DNA of 64,000 bases, from assembly GCF_037042905.1 (NCBI RefSeq), contig NC_087257.1:25495501-25559500 (forward strand), given 5' to 3'. The translations under genes and the position numbers were made by a program. The number at the start of each line of letters is the position of its first letter. Position 1 is the stretch's first letter. Source of the stretch: Lytechinus pictus. Its lineage: Eukaryota; Echinodermata; Echinoidea; Temnopleuroida; Toxopneustidae. Below, in pieces: positions 22,577 to 35,303 of the stretch. The notes under the pieces were generated by a model. It saw only the letters and a program-made list of their open reading frames with translations, ran no database searches and had not been told where the DNA came from.

Positions 22577-24287
22577 GGCGGCCTCTCGAGCTCTAGGAGG
22601 AGTCAAATGTGGCTTTGGAAAGTCGTCCTCAATGAGATATATCGCTGTTACCATAGTAGCAACCAAAATTTTGCACACGAAACGCATATTGAATGTTTCC
22701 GTCGCAGATGCGAAACGAAAAAAAAATCTCATGTCACACAATTTGCATTGCAGGACGACCATGATGACGGGCCCAAAAAGTCTCTTCCAAAATCAACTAA
22801 CGTCGTAAATAAGCGTGCGCTTCCTCAAACGAAAGGTCCGGAGTGGCTACTCAAAAACCTCAGAGACCAATTATGTAGTAAAACTAATGACAGTCCCATC
22901 TTTATTTGTTTCTTTGTACCTTCTTTAGAAATCTGTTTGGTTTGTTTAACAGCACGCGACGGCTATTATGCCCTCTAAATAAATAGAATTGTACATGTTG
23001 TACGAATAAACGCTATAATTGTCTCTATTATGCATTGTATATAAAGGGGGAAGGGCTGAACAATACATGCAAAACACTTCAAAATTTCTCGCGACCTTAT
23101 TCCTAGTTCCTGTATTATTTCTTCATGCTCTTGGAGGGGGTTTCACGAAGCCCTTTGTCAGTGATTTTCTTTGACAATAGTGATTGATATCCGTGTGTGT
23201 GATTGACTGAGACAACCTTCGTGTAAACAATCTTACTTTGTGGTTTCTGAAAGTAAGCATAATTGATTTACCGGATTGATGAGTAAAAAAGTAGACTGAT
23301 AATTAACCTCTAAGAAGAATTGGGGAATTCGCAGGTGCACCATCTCAAACGTTTGTATTCATTATACCATTAAATAGAAATTAACCAATGCATTATTGAT
23401 TAAAAAAACTCCCAACCAGTAGCAAAATGAGCAAAGAATTCTCTCCTCTTTTCTCTTCCTATAGGGAGGTTCACATTATACAAGCTAAATGTATGCTTTT
23501 GAGTGAATCTTCCATTTCCACAAATACCTTTTTCTTATTTGAATTATATATTATAATTTGTCTACAAAATGCACCATATTTTGTATATATTTTATATTTT
23601 AATTATCATTGATGTTTTGGAATATAAATATAATGACAATGATTTGTATTGTAAATATTTGTTATAAATTAATGAAAATGATTTGTATCAATATTTATGT
23701 CATTTCTGTTGGAAATAAATCTGAATCTGAATAAACGAAATAAGAAAGTAACTCATCATAGCATCACTTTCCCACTGCGCGCGCGAGGCAAAATTAGCAA
23801 CACGCCCCCAAAATCAAATCTATCTTATCACGAATTCTAACGTTACACATTGGTTGAATACATCTTTAAAACAGATAAAGGAATTACAAAATAAATCGTC
23901 ATCCTGTACAAAATGGATGGTAACATTATGAGAGAGGTTGCACTTCAATCATCGGTCCGAATACGTTGATGATGATTATACTGATGATGATGAGGAGGAT
24001 GAGGATGATGATACTGATGATGGGGGAGGAAGAGGAGACAAATTAGATTAAAAAATATATATAATCGTGATTGATAATCAGTGTTCATTTTAGGGGAGGT
24101 GAACAGATTGTGGCACTCGGAGCATGTAACGACTCAAGAGAAAAAGAAGAAGGTTCAGATGTTATAACTGTATAACAGTAATCTTATATGAATTTAATAT
24201 AGGCATGTTATGGAAGACCAATCGAAAGAGAGAGAGAAAAAGAGAGATGTGGGGAAGAGGAGGGGGAGGTCAGGAGGATGGGGGAGG

Positions 24288-24320
<33 letters not shown>

Positions 24321-25080
24321 GGGGGAGGGAGAGAGGAAAAGGGAAGAAGAGTGTCGTGAAAATGGATGATCGAAAAACATCAATTTGGTACTCCTGAAAA
24401 ATGACAGATGCGCTTTTGCCGTTGCATCGCGTAAGCGCGTAGTCCACTTGTGTTAATTCGGATTTGCACGAGTAAAATAAACACATTAGGCCCTATTGCC
24501 TCTGTCAGGTCTATGTCGTATAGCCTATACAGTGTGTATCAAAAGAAAGGTAATCACAACATGGAGAATTGAAGATTATATACTTACAAATTTCATTAAC
24601 TTTATTAAATACCTGAATCTAAAATAAAACGAAAATCCCAATTCTTCCACGGCTACCTCACACAGACACTACTATGGATGAATTAATAATAAGGATAGCT
24701 ACAGGTATAGATCCCCAAACAAATTTTTGAAAGATGTGTAACGTGAGTTTAACTTAGGCTTCGCAGTCAGGTAGTAAAAAAACTATTTGAAATGCCTTAG
24801 GTGATGCGTCCAATCGCTGACTCTTCGAATTATTATTACCTTTTGAATTAAGTCTTTATTGCATGCACTCTGAAAAGCTCATAAGGGCCTTACCATGCAT
24901 AGTAACATGGAATGTATGAGATTTAGATTCTATTGAGTGTTTTCATTCGTTCATATGACGTAAATATGATGGGAACAATTTATTCTTTTGAATCACCTTT
25001 GTATAATGTTTTTTTATTCATTATCTTTACTAATGGCTATGCTTATTTTTCTTGAGATCATTCTAAAAGAAAGCAAGTGG
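22577..25080. other. Gene-poor stretch with microsatellites
   Basis: Contains a GAT-type repeat (about 23970-24030) and GA-rich tracts (24224-24345). A GAAATAAATCTGAATCTGAA phrase near 23711 resembles a LINE 3' tail. The open frames here lie in repeats or have no recognisable motifs. Confidence 0.4.
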
Positions 25081-25162
25081 GACGAGGTGGCCGAGTGGTT
25101 AAGGCGATGGACTGCTAATCCATTGTGCTCTGCACGCGTGGGTTCGAATCCCATCCTCGTCG
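25081..25162 (+). tRNA. tRNA-Ser(GCU), copy 1
   Basis: 82 nt with acceptor stem GACGAGG/CCTCGTC, discriminator G, anticodon GCT in the loop ACTGCTAAT, a long type II variable arm and T-loop GGTTCGAATCC. It reads AGC/AGU serine codons. A TTTT pol III stop lies about 5 nt downstream. No intron and no encoded CCA, as expected for a eukaryotic gene. Confidence 0.95.
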
Positions 25163-25299
25163 CTTATTTTATCTTTTGCTCGTTGTCTATTAAACATGGC
25201 ATAAATAATTTTTGTGTCAAAATAAATTTTTGTGTTTAGATAAATACATAGCCGTTATGTGCCTTTCTGGTAGAGCAAAAGGCAAAACAACATACCTCG

Positions 25300-25381
25300 C
25301 GACGAGGATGGGATTCGAACCCACGCGTGCAGAGCACAATGGATTAGCAGTCCATCGCCTTAACCACTCGGCCACCTCGTC
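25300..25381 (-). tRNA. tRNA-Ser(GCU), copy 2
   Basis: Same 82-nt sequence as copy 1 on the opposite strand, 137 bp away. It is the outer tRNA of the left palindrome arm and mirrors copy 5. A TTTT lies shortly downstream on its strand. Confidence 0.95.
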
Positions 25382-25926
25382 CCTCATGCTCAACTAATAT
25401 AAATACAATATTGCATTAATTCTGATTGTAAATTGCAATTAAAATACAAAATATGATTTAAAAAACAATGAAGGTGGAATTTGGTAGCGCTCCTATTATG
25501 CGCACAAGGGGCATTCGGTGTTGGCGAATTTCTTGATTTTTCGACGAACAGAGTTCATAAATCTTCTAGCTATAATTTGTTTTAAATTAAACACTGCTTG
25601 CTCCAAGTTCATGAGCTTAAAATTTTTACTTGTGCCAACTGTGATAAAGACTGATGGAGTTCGGTGAGCAGAAAAAAAAGAAGACATGAAATGATTTAGT
25701 TTGTATTCTTGTAATTTGTTCAAGAAAGGATAAAAAATCACCCTCCCAATTGGTAGCATATGTTACCGGATGTTCATGTTTAAAATATGAAGCGGGTTGA
25801 AAAAACCGCACTTTTGTTTTCTGTTTCTATGCAAATTTGAAATCCCAAGAAATGTGCGAAATGGATTTTGATACCAAGTGGATGTTTGCCATGCATGTTG
25901 AACGGGAAAAAAAATTAGATATCTCG

Positions 25927-26008
25927 CGACGAGGATGGGATTCGAACCCACGCGTGCAGAGCACAATGGATTAGCAGTCCATCGCCTTAACCACTCGGCC
26001 ACCTCGTC
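25927..26008 (-). tRNA. tRNA-Ser(GCU), copy 3
   Basis: Identical gene body. It is the inner tRNA of the left palindrome arm, 545 bp from copy 2, and mirrors copy 4. Downstream on its strand is a run of T (TTTTTTTT) that can end pol III transcription. Confidence 0.95.
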
Positions 26009-26109
26009 TTGCTTACTCCCTTTCAAAATCATCAAAAAATCTTCACTATTTTATTCATATTTTTCAATAAAAATCGGAATGAATACATATTGTCATGAAA
26101 ACCACGAAT

Positions 26110-26680
26110 CCCGGGGGGGGGGGGGGGCCACTTCCACTGACTAGTGGATACCATGCGCGACCAAGGGGTCTCGAAAAGCACCCTAAACACGTATTTTCCA
26201 TATTCTGAAAATGCACCCCTTAACAAGTATTGGCGTCTGAAACCCTACCCTTAACAAGTATTGGAAACAAAACGACACTCTTGGCAAGTATTCCCTGAAA
26301 TGAACCCCTAAACAAGTACAGCGATATTTTATTGTTAAAACGGTCCGTCGGTCGTCGGTTTAACCTTTACAATTTACACACCATTTGGTTTAGTACGGCC
26401 CCAGCTTCCACACCTAGGGCAAATCGGACTCTAAACACGTAGTGTTGGGGCAAAAAGGACATCCTTTATAAAACATTTTAATTTTGTTTTATCATCCCCG
26501 CAAAGTTGACCCTAAACACGTAGCTTTCCTAGCGAAATAGATACCCTTTTTTCATTATTTTTGTGTTTTTGACACCCTTATCACGTTACGTACGTAACGT
26601 GCCCTATCTTGAAAAAGACATCCTTTTTACGTGTTTTTTTGGTCGCGCATGGTATCCACTCGTCAATGTAAGTGGCCCCC
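26110..26680. mobile_element. Non-autonomous transposon in the left palindrome arm
   Basis: Ends GGCCACTTCCACTGAC and CGTCAATGTAAGTGGCC are inverted. Poly-G and poly-C form the extreme ends. An 8-bp direct repeat CCACGAAT flanks it (26102-26109 and 26681-26688). The mirrored arm has the uninterrupted site. No transposase inside. An 8-bp duplication would suit a hAT-type mechanism, but that is inference. Confidence 0.8.
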
Positions 26681-27729
26681 CCACGAATACTATTGTGCAG
26701 TAGCACAATCCATATGACATGTATGAGCATAACTCGGTTTGGGTTGGTTCTTTCCAGATTCTAGATGAGAAAGTTCTCACCGAAAGGGTTGATTTACCCT
26801 GAATATAAGATGTTTTTAATGAATAAAGCAGAAAAATAGAGAAATATATTGGTGAAGGTTTGATGGGCTTCTGTCAATGAATTACAGAGTTTATATTTTG
26901 TGACGTCACATACAAGTAGCTTCTCCATATGTCGTGTGGTATAAAATCCGTAAACTGCCAAGGTTTCAAATTTGGGAAATGAAGATTATTCAACTGATCA
27001 GGGATTCAGATACATTGATAGATCATTGAACTTATACAACATAGACTTTACGAAGTAAATGGGAAATTTACCCTGACGATGAGTTGGGTTTAATAAAATC
27101 AGAAAAATATTTTTAAAAATGGACAAGGTTTCATGAAAATCCATGAAAGAATAAAGGTGTTATTAATTTTTAAGTGTGACGTCATATGCGACCAGCTCCC
27201 CAATATACATATTCCATAAATTCCATTCTTTAATGGTACATCATGAATAAAAATATTTTATTAAATATGGGATATGAAATCATGTGTCTGATGATATATT
27301 CACCGCTCAGATAAAGTTACTTTCATTTTTTTTTGTTATTGAGAAAATGTTGTTTTGGCAGTTTACGGATTTTATACCACACGACATATGGAGAAGCTAC
27401 TTGTATGTGACGTCACAAAATATAAACTCTGTAATTCATTGACAGAATCCCATCAAACCTTCACCAATATATTTCTCTATTTTTCTGCTTTATTCATTAA
27501 AAACATCTTATATTCAGGGTAAATCTACCCTTTAGGTGAGAACTTTCTCGTCTAGAATCTGGAAAGAACCAACCCAAAACTGAGTTATGCTCATACATGT
27601 CATATGGATTGTGCTACCGCACGACAGTATTCGTGGTTTTCATGACAATATGTATTCATTCCGATTTTTATTGAATAATATGAATAAAATAGTGAAGATT
27701 TTTTGATGATTTTGAAGAGGAGTAAGCAA

Positions 27730-27811
27730 GACGAGGTGGCCGAGTGGTTAAGGCGATGGACTGCTAATCCATTGTGCTCTGCACGCGTGGGTTCGAATCC
27801 CATCCTCGTCG
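27730..27811 (+). tRNA. tRNA-Ser(GCU), copy 4
   Basis: Identical gene body. Inner tRNA of the right palindrome arm. Downstream TTTTGTTTTTT serves as a likely terminator. Confidence 0.95.
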
Positions 27812-28357
27812 CGAGGGATGTTGTTTTGTTTTTTCCGTTCAACATGGCAAACATCCACTTGCTTATCAAAATCCACTTCGCACATTTATTGGGACTTCAA
27901 ATTTGCATAGAAACAGAAAACAAAAGTGCGGTTTTTTCAACCCGCTTCATATTTTGAACATGAAAATCCGGCAACATATGCTAACAATTATTGGGAGGCT
28001 GATTTTTGGCCCTTTCTTGAACAAATTTCAAGAATACAAGTTAAATCATTACATGTCATCTATTTTTTCTGCTCACCAAACTCCATCAGTCTATATCACA
28101 GTTGGCACAAGTTTCAAATTTAAGCTCATGAACTTGAAGCAAGCAGTGTTTAATAAAAAAAAAAGATTTAATAGCTAGAAGATTTATGAACACTGTTCGT
28201 CGAAAAATCAAGAAATTCGCCAACACCGAATGCCCCTTGTGCGCATAATAGGAGCGCTACCAAATTCCACCTTCATTGTTTTTTTTTTAATCCTATTTTG
28301 TATTTTAATTGCAATTTACAATCAGAAGTAATGCAATTTTGTATTTTGAGCATGAGG

Positions 28358-28439
28358 GACGAGGTGGCCGAGTGGTTAAGGCGATGGACTGCTAATCCAT
28401 TGTGCTCTGCACGCGTGGGTTCGAATCCCATCCTCGTCG
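28358..28439 (+). tRNA. tRNA-Ser(GCU), copy 5
   Basis: Identical gene body. Outer tRNA of the right palindrome arm, 546 bp after copy 4. TTTT about 13 nt downstream. Confidence 0.95.
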
Positions 28440-28613
28440 CGAGGTATGTTGTTTTGCCTTTTGCTCGTTCAACAAGGCACATAACGGCTATGTATTTATC
28501 TAAAGTCATCTTGTCCATTTCCATGGGGAATTCAAAATAATTCCACTGATTACGCAGTGATTCAGCTGCGTTGTTTTATCAGTGCATCAACTTTTTGTGA
28601 AATATATACCAAT

Positions 28614-28854
28614 GGCGGATCCAGGGGGGGGGGGGGGACAGCCGGCCCGTCCTCCCCCCCTTTGAGAGGCACAATTACAATTTGTAATGTAAAAATACCG
28701 TTGAAACAGAAGTGTGCCCCCCCCCCCTTTGAAAGTGAAGACCCTTTTTTTTTTGCTTGTCAAATTTTTTCTTGGACGAAATACCCTTAAATTTTGGGTT
28801 AAAACCTTTTTTGCTTCTTAAATTTTTCTTCGGGAAAATGTGCCCCCCTGTTAC
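28614..28854. repeat. G/C-run-rich left flank of the foldback element
   Basis: Starts GGCGGATCCAGG then a G run. Near the right side, 32316-32333 reads ATCCTGGATTCGCTCC, a partial inverted match. These may be the true ends of the element or an older host repeat. Confidence 0.35.
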
Positions 28855-31800
28855 ACCCACAAATGTAATAATCGCCCACAAATGTAATAACGCCCACAAA
28901 TGTAATAACACTTTACCCACAAATGTAATAACGCCCACAAATGTAATAACACTTTACCCACAAATGTAATAATTTCACCCACAAATGTAATAATGCACTT
29001 TACCCACAAATGTAATAATTTTTGATCGCCCACAAATGTAATAACGACTTTACCCACAAATGTAATAGATTTGAAGGGATTTTTGGCGAATCTGTTCTAA
29101 ACTAAAATCCTATAGTAATGCGTTCATATAGCACAAACGTTCAAAGTCTTTTTTCCGCCCCGGTTTATAAAACATTATAGTACAATTCCAAAGTCTTTTT
29201 CCAGACCCGGTTGTTTCAAAATTATAATATACGTCCAAAGTCCTTTTTCCAGACCCGGTTAATTAAAAAATTATAATGCAAGTCCAAAGTCTTTTTTCCA
29301 GACCCGGTTGTTTCAAAAATTGTAATATACGTCCAAAGTCTTTTTTCCAGACCCGGTTTGTTTCAAAAATTATAATATACGTCCAAAGTATTTTTTCCAG
29401 ACCCGGTTATATAAAAAATTATAATATAAGTCCAAAGTCTTTTTTCCAGACCCGGTTGTTTCAAAAATTATAATATACGTCCAAAGTCTTTTTCCAGACC
29501 CAATTAATTCCAAAATTAAAATATAAGTGCAAAGTCTTTTTTCCAGACCCAGTTGTTTCAAACTAAGATAATGATATTCTAGTTGAATAAAATATGGAAA
29601 TATAGCGTAGACTTTCATCCAGACCCAGATCTTTCAAATAACAAATGAATAATAATAATAATAATAAATTAGTAATAATAAAAAAGCAAACAACGACCCA
29701 CGATCCTATTTATGTTGAATAACATGGAAATATAGCGTTGTTTTTCCTCCAGACCCAGATCTTTCAAATAACAAATGAATAATAATAATAATAACAAATT
29801 AGTAGTAATAAAAAAGCAAACAACGACCCACGATCCATTTTATGTTGAATAACATGGAAATATAGCGTAGTCTTTCCTCCAGACCCAGATCTTTCAAATA
29901 AGAAATGAATAATAATAATAATAATAAATTAGTAATAATAAAAAAAGCAAACAAAGACCCATGATCCTCTTTATGTTGAAAAACATGCAAATACAGCGTA
30001 GTCTTTCCTCCAGACCTAGTTATAAAGTCATTTAAAACACAACAACAACAACAGCAAAACAAAGACCCTGCAATCTTATCAACATTGAATAACATGGAAA
30101 TATGGTGTAGTCTTTCATCCAGACCCAATTATTTCAAAATAACCAAAATCATTAAAAAAGAATAACAGAATCTAAGGCCCAACTATCCTTCAAACTAAGA
30201 ACCTTCAATAAATAAAAGTTTAGAGAGTTTTTTTTATTCCAGACCTTGTCATTTCAAAAATAAGATAAATGAAATCCTCACACAGTAACTAAGACTCAAT
30301 CATATTCTTGTGCCTGTTCAACATGAATAAGATGATTTGGGGAGTATTTCATCAACATTTATGTCCGACAAGTTGTCAGATCTGACAACTGTTCTTGATG
30401 TTGATTGGCTAAGAAGCAGTGCTACCAGTGTCGGATAAAACGTCAGACAACTCCTTTCATGAAATGCTCCCCGGGCCCCTAAGTTTTGATGTTGTTTTTT
30501 ATTATAAATTTCTTTGCCTGGAAAAAAAAATGAATGTTTTAATTGCATCATTTATTACAGGATGTTAGGCTGGAAGAGGGTTAAAAAAAATGTGTTCTGT
30601 TTTTTTTTTAATAAACTGTTCTGGTCAAATTAAGTATGCGTTATCACAAGGGTTTTATAGTTTGGAAGATGCTGGGGTCTAAGTTTTAAGATTAATGTTT
30701 CGCTTAATTTGTATTTTAAAGAGAACTGGGTGAGGGGTAAAGACAACACTCTAAGCTCAAGCATTTTAAGTGGGTTTAATTTTGAAGATTGGTCTTAGCT
30801 GTGATTTTTTTTCTCAATATTTGTTTATCTTTTAATTAACCGGGTCTAGACGAAAGACTAGGCATAATACTCGTGCTATTCCACAAGAATAAGAATATGA
30901 CAAAGTCTTTTGTTTTTAAGATTGTTTAGATCATTTTTAAATTACTGGGTCTGGAATAAAGACCACGCTCTAAACATGTGCTTTCCTACATGCATGGTCT
31001 TAATTTGGAGGATTGTTGGTTTTAAGATTCGTTTTGGGGGGTTGGGTTTTATTGATATTTTATTCTTAAAATAATTGTGTCTGGAGGAAAGTCGATCTTC
31101 GACGATCGGTCTTCATGTTATTCCACAGTAATTAGATTATTGGGTATTCGTTTTAGAATATTTGTAAAAACTATTTTATTTTTTTCAAATAATAGCCAAG
31201 TCTGGAGAAAGGATGATTGCTTTACCCATGCATTATTACAATGTTTTGTAGGGGTCGTAGTATTATTTAAAAAAAAACTGGGTGTGCGGTAAAGACATAT
31301 TTTTTTTACTGGGTGAAACTTTGGAAAATTGGTCTTAGATTTGAAGTTTTTAAATTCATTTTTTTAATACCGGGTCTGGAGGAAAGACTTTGGACTTATA
31401 TTGTAATTGTTTAATTATCCGGGTCTTGAAAAAAGACTTTGCACTTTTGTGCTATATGAACGCATTGCTATAGGGTTTAGTTTTTAGTTTTAAGTAACTG
31501 GGTCTGGAGAAAAGACTACGTTTGATTCTCAATTTACTCTTAGCGCATATATTCACAATAAATGCCGTATTAGTTGAAACAACAACAAAGACATTAATTC
31601 AACCAATTTTAATTAACTGGGTCTGGAGAAAAGACTAAGCTCGATTCTCTTTTTCCACTGGAATATCATTATTGTATCTTAGTATGGACTTATATTATAT
31701 TTTTTTAAATAAACGGGTCTGGAAAAAGACTTTGGACTTATATTAAATTTTTTGAAACAACCAGGTCTGGAAAAAAGACTTTGGACTTGCATTATAATTT

Positions 31801-32296
31801 TTTAATTAACCGGGTCTGAAAAAAAAACTTTGGACTTATATTATAATTTTTGAAACAACCGGGTCTGGAAAAAAGACTTTGGACTTATATTATAATTTTT
31901 GAAAGAGCCGGGTCTGGAAAAAAGACTTTGGACTTAAATTATAATGTTTGAAACAACCGGGTCTGGAAAAATACTTTGGACTTGTACTATAATGTTTAAT
32001 TAACTGTGTCTGGAAAAAGACTTTGCACTTTTGTGCTATATGAACGCATTACTAGAGGATTTTAGTTTAGAACGGATTCGCCAAAAATCCCTTCAAATTT
32101 ATTACATTTGTGGGTAAAGTCATTATTACATTTGTGGGCGATCAAAAATTATTACATTTGTGGGTAAAGTGCATTATTACATTTGTGGGTGAAATTATTA
32201 CATTTGTGGGTAAAGTGTTATTACATTTGTGGGTAAAGTGTTATTACATTTGTGGGCGTTATTACATTTGTGGGCGTTATTACATTTGTGGGTGCA
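28855..32296. mobile_element. Large foldback element (TU-like)
   Basis: Two long inverted arms. The outer domain at left (28855-29070) has ten CCCACAAATGTAAT units and at right (32096-32296) nine in inverted orientation, with the same order of spacers. Inner domains (about 29130-30300 and 30840-32060) are arrays of about 48-bp units with CCAGACCCGGTT and CCAAAGTCTTTT, plus longer ~125-bp units on the left. The centre (about 30300-30840) is unique. No coding sequence. The build resembles TU foldback elements of sea urchins. Confidence 0.8.
30339..30472. mobile_element. MITE in the centre of the foldback element
   Basis: GGGGAGTATTTCATCAA at left and TTTCATGAAATGCTCCCC at right form inverted ends. 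Inner GTTGTCAGATCTGACAAC is a perfect 18-bp palindrome. Confidence 0.55.
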
Positions 32297-32802
32297 ACAC
32301 CCCCCCCTTTCGAAAAATCCTGGATTCGCTCCTGGTTTATACGGACTCGAAACAAAATAATGTTGTGTAATTATATGAAAAGGCGATACGAATTTATGTG
32401 AGAATCGTTCTGACATGGATTTGGGAGAAATGGTGAAATAAATCACCCCAAAACGAATTATGCGAATGTGGACGTTTTTACCGCAACCCCTGTTCATTGT
32501 TTTCATTTTACATTATATATTCATCATGATTTTAACTGAATAAATAGATAATGCCAAACGTTATGAGTCATGAACTAGTAAAAAAGAATCATGAATTTAG
32601 TAACACTTATAAGAGATAAAGTAAATATGACGAAACAAAATATATGTACGAATGTAATGGTCCCTTTTCATTTCTGATACGTGATAGCCAAATTATGACC
32701 TTTGGACTCTGTTTATTGCGAATAAATCGTGTACATTTTTCAAACTGTCACTGTCAGTATTTTATATTGTACTTGATTTTACCAAGGGTTAACAGATCGT
32801 GA

Positions 32803-32884
32803 GACGAGGTGGCCGAGTGGTTAAGGCGATGGACTGCTAATCCATTGTGCTCTGCACGCGTGGGTTCGAATCCCATCCTCGTCG
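32803..32884 (+). tRNA. tRNA-Ser(GCU), copy 6
   Basis: Identical gene body. Its 3' flank to about 32952 is almost identical to that of copy 4, while the 5' flank differs, so a duplication breakpoint lies at or near the gene start. Confidence 0.95.
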
Positions 32885-32952
32885 CGAGGGATGTTGTTTT
32901 GTTTTTTCCGTTCAACATGGCATACATCCACTTGCTTATCAAAATCCACTTC

Positions 32953-34289
32953 TAGTCAGGTCCAGATTTTCAAAAATGTGCTCAGAAAAAGTTCTTTAGG
33001 CATTTTGTGTTAATGCTGATTTATCAATCGTTTTAAGGTAATTCAAGGGTGCTGAATCCAAAAATGCTGTTTGCCAAACTTGATTCCGACGTTTTCATCG
33101 TCAAATTGGCAAAAAACAAAATGGCGGCATTTTGAATGCGGTTTCCCCTATTAAACAATTTCTATAGGTGATTATATTTCAGAAATTTGGGTCTATGCTA
33201 TATTTTTTATACCCAGGGTTGCAAACATAAAGCATCCGATTGATTGATTCGTCAGCCATCTTTAATTCCAAGATGGCTGCCGTGAATCACAACTGCTGAT
33301 TAACAAATAATATATGGCCAAATGTTTGATAAATTTTGGGAGATGCTGGCAAAATCACATCATAACATATACTCAATGTTCGCCGATTTTTCCTTGCCTT
33401 ACATAGTAGAAGCAAGATATGGACGTCGCCTATCTGACGGCGGCAATGACTTTAGCGGCGGCGAAGTCAACATCAAATATTAATAGAGGTTATTTAAAGT
33501 TTTTGAAATGTCATAACTTTTAGGGTATAAGTATCTATTTCATAAAACTTAGGGTTAAAAAAATCTATTGAGACAGATTATAGCTTTAAAAAATGTCGTC
33601 CAGGGTACCTGGAAATCCAAGATGGCGTCCAAAACGGCAGTCGTTGTACTATCAACTCCAAATATTAAAATAATATATTGCTTGCTGCAGCGTCAACAAA
33701 TTAGTTTATATTAAAAAGCTTTCAAGGCAAAAATGTATCAGGACATGTTTACAAGATAGTCAGTGAGTGTGTCAGAGAATCCAAGATTACCTTCCAAAAT
33801 GGCGTCAATAAAGGACATTGTAACTTTAAGAAAGTCCAAATTGATATAATATCCACCTGGTAAACAATTTGGAGACTCTACCCCCAAAAAAAAGAAAAAA
33901 AAATGTTCCAAGGGAAATATTATATACATTGGAAAAGTTTCAAGATTTGTCAGTGGTGCAGATTGTCAAAAATGCATGATGACTTCAAAAATGGTTGCTG
34001 TTTCTTAAAAAAATGGATGCAAAGTGCATATGCTGTCTACCTAAAGACATTTTTGTATCTTTCCCATGATTTCAAGGGTCAAATAATATGGGTTAAGACG
34101 TACATGTATTGCAGGGATACGCTGTTGTCCAAAAATTGAAGAAGGCTCGCATGATTGCATTCAGATTGGCCACCATTGATACGAAATTGGCAATACTTTA
34201 TAATTTATATTATCCCATGTAGAACCATTATTTTGGTGTCTCTGCTATGTTTTTAAGGCTCTTAAAATAAGTGATACAAGGTACAAAAT
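32953..34289. repeat. Insert or replacement between tRNA copies 6 and 7
   Basis: Interrupts homology with the interval between copies 4 and 5. It contains diverged units with CCAAGATGGC-type phrases (about 33271, 33613, 33780) and a relative of the 632-1604 element (about 33390-33590). No coding sequence recognised. Confidence 0.55.
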
Positions 34290-34415
34290 CCTTGTGCGCA
34301 TATGGGAGCGCTACCACATTCCACCTTCATTGTATTTTAACCACATTTTGTATTTTAATTGCAATTTACAATCAGAATTAATGCAATTTTGTATTCATAT
34401 TAGTGGAGCATAAGG

Positions 34416-34497
34416 GACGAGGTGGCCGAGTGGTTAAGGCGATGGACTGCTAATCCATTGTGCTCTGCACGCGTGGGTTCGAATCCCATCCTCGTCG
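34416..34497 (+). tRNA. tRNA-Ser(GCU), copy 7
   Basis: Identical gene body. Its 5' flank from about 34290 matches that of copy 5 while the 3' flank is new. Followed closely by TTATTTTTG, a good terminator. Confidence 0.95.
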
Positions 34498-35054
34498 TTA
34501 TTTTTGTTCTGAAACCGAATTCATTCAGAATGCATATCCAGTGCTCAGTGTTCTTATCAAGGAGCCCAGGAATCCTGGTCAAACTGACCAAATTACCATG
34601 ACTACTTTTAAGGGAACATTGGATTTCTTATCCATGACGCGAAATTTTATGAATTGTGGAAATCAGCCTTATGTGCATTCGTCGCAAATCTTAAATTTTC
34701 ACATCCGTTAATTGTCAGGAAATTTAACGTTTTCACCGAATTCGAGGCGCGCAAGTTTGAACTTCAAAAATTCTGACGTGGCACACTCGATGTGTGAAGA
34801 GATGGAAGAACTATTTCCATAATAAAGCAATTCTTTACGATCGAAATACGATTGCATTACTCCCAATATCGACAAATTGTGGTACTATTGTGCCACCATT
34901 TTTAGTTTGCTCTATTATGTTCGTCACAAAGCAAACACGACACAGAATGAGGAAGGGAGTAAAGATTCCGCGCCGATGAGCTAAGTTATGAAATTAAAAG
35001 CTCGTTAATCATGTTAATATGAATGCAACTTTATTGTCCTATTTCACAACCACA

Positions 35055-35303
35055 CTCTAAAAAATATTAGATTAAAATGCTCCGTGAGGGTAATTATTTT
35101 TCCACCCAACATTGGGAATTTCTTTTGGGCATTTTTATTTATCCAGTGTGATGAAAATTTTGCCCATAAAGTAATTGTTGCTTATCTTTTAACCTTACTG
35201 GACAATATGCTTCCCGCATTGGGTAAAATACTACCCAAAATTGGTTGGACACATAATTACCCTCATGCCGGTTAAAATTTTACCCAATATTTTTTTTACA
35301 GAG
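35055..35303. mobile_element. MITE-like element with CTCTAAAAAATATT ends
   Basis: Left CTCTAAAAAATATT is mirrored by AATATTTTTTTTACAGAG. The inside repeats GGGTAA and TACCC phrases in both orientations. No coding content. Confidence 0.5.

Larger units (their letters stand above)
25235..26960. repeat. Left arm of a 3.27-kb palindrome
   Basis: Inverted copy of 27357-28504. It begins TTTAGATAAATACATAGCCG, mirrored at the far right end, and closes with ATAAAATCCGTAAACTGCCA, mirrored at 27357. The length is 1,726 bp; removing the 571-bp insertion and its 8-bp duplication leaves 1,147 bp against 1,148 bp in the other arm. Small sequence differences exist. Confidence 0.9.
27357..28504. repeat. Right arm of a 3.27-kb palindrome
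   Basis: Carries tRNA copies 4 and 5. It is separated from the left arm by a 396-bp unique spacer (26961-27356). Confidence 0.9.

Noticed and set aside
22377-22978. Overlapping open frames of about 140 residues
   Set aside because: They overlap a transposon copy and have no recognisable motif.
27600-27869. Open frames with the repeated peptide MGFEPTRAEHNGLAV
   Set aside because: They are antisense readings of tRNA-Ser genes; the same peptide appears at each of the copies.
28855-29070. CRISPR-like array of CCCACAAATGTAAT repeats
   Set aside because: Spacers are short and themselves repeated, the array is mirrored at 32096-32296, and the genome is eukaryotic.
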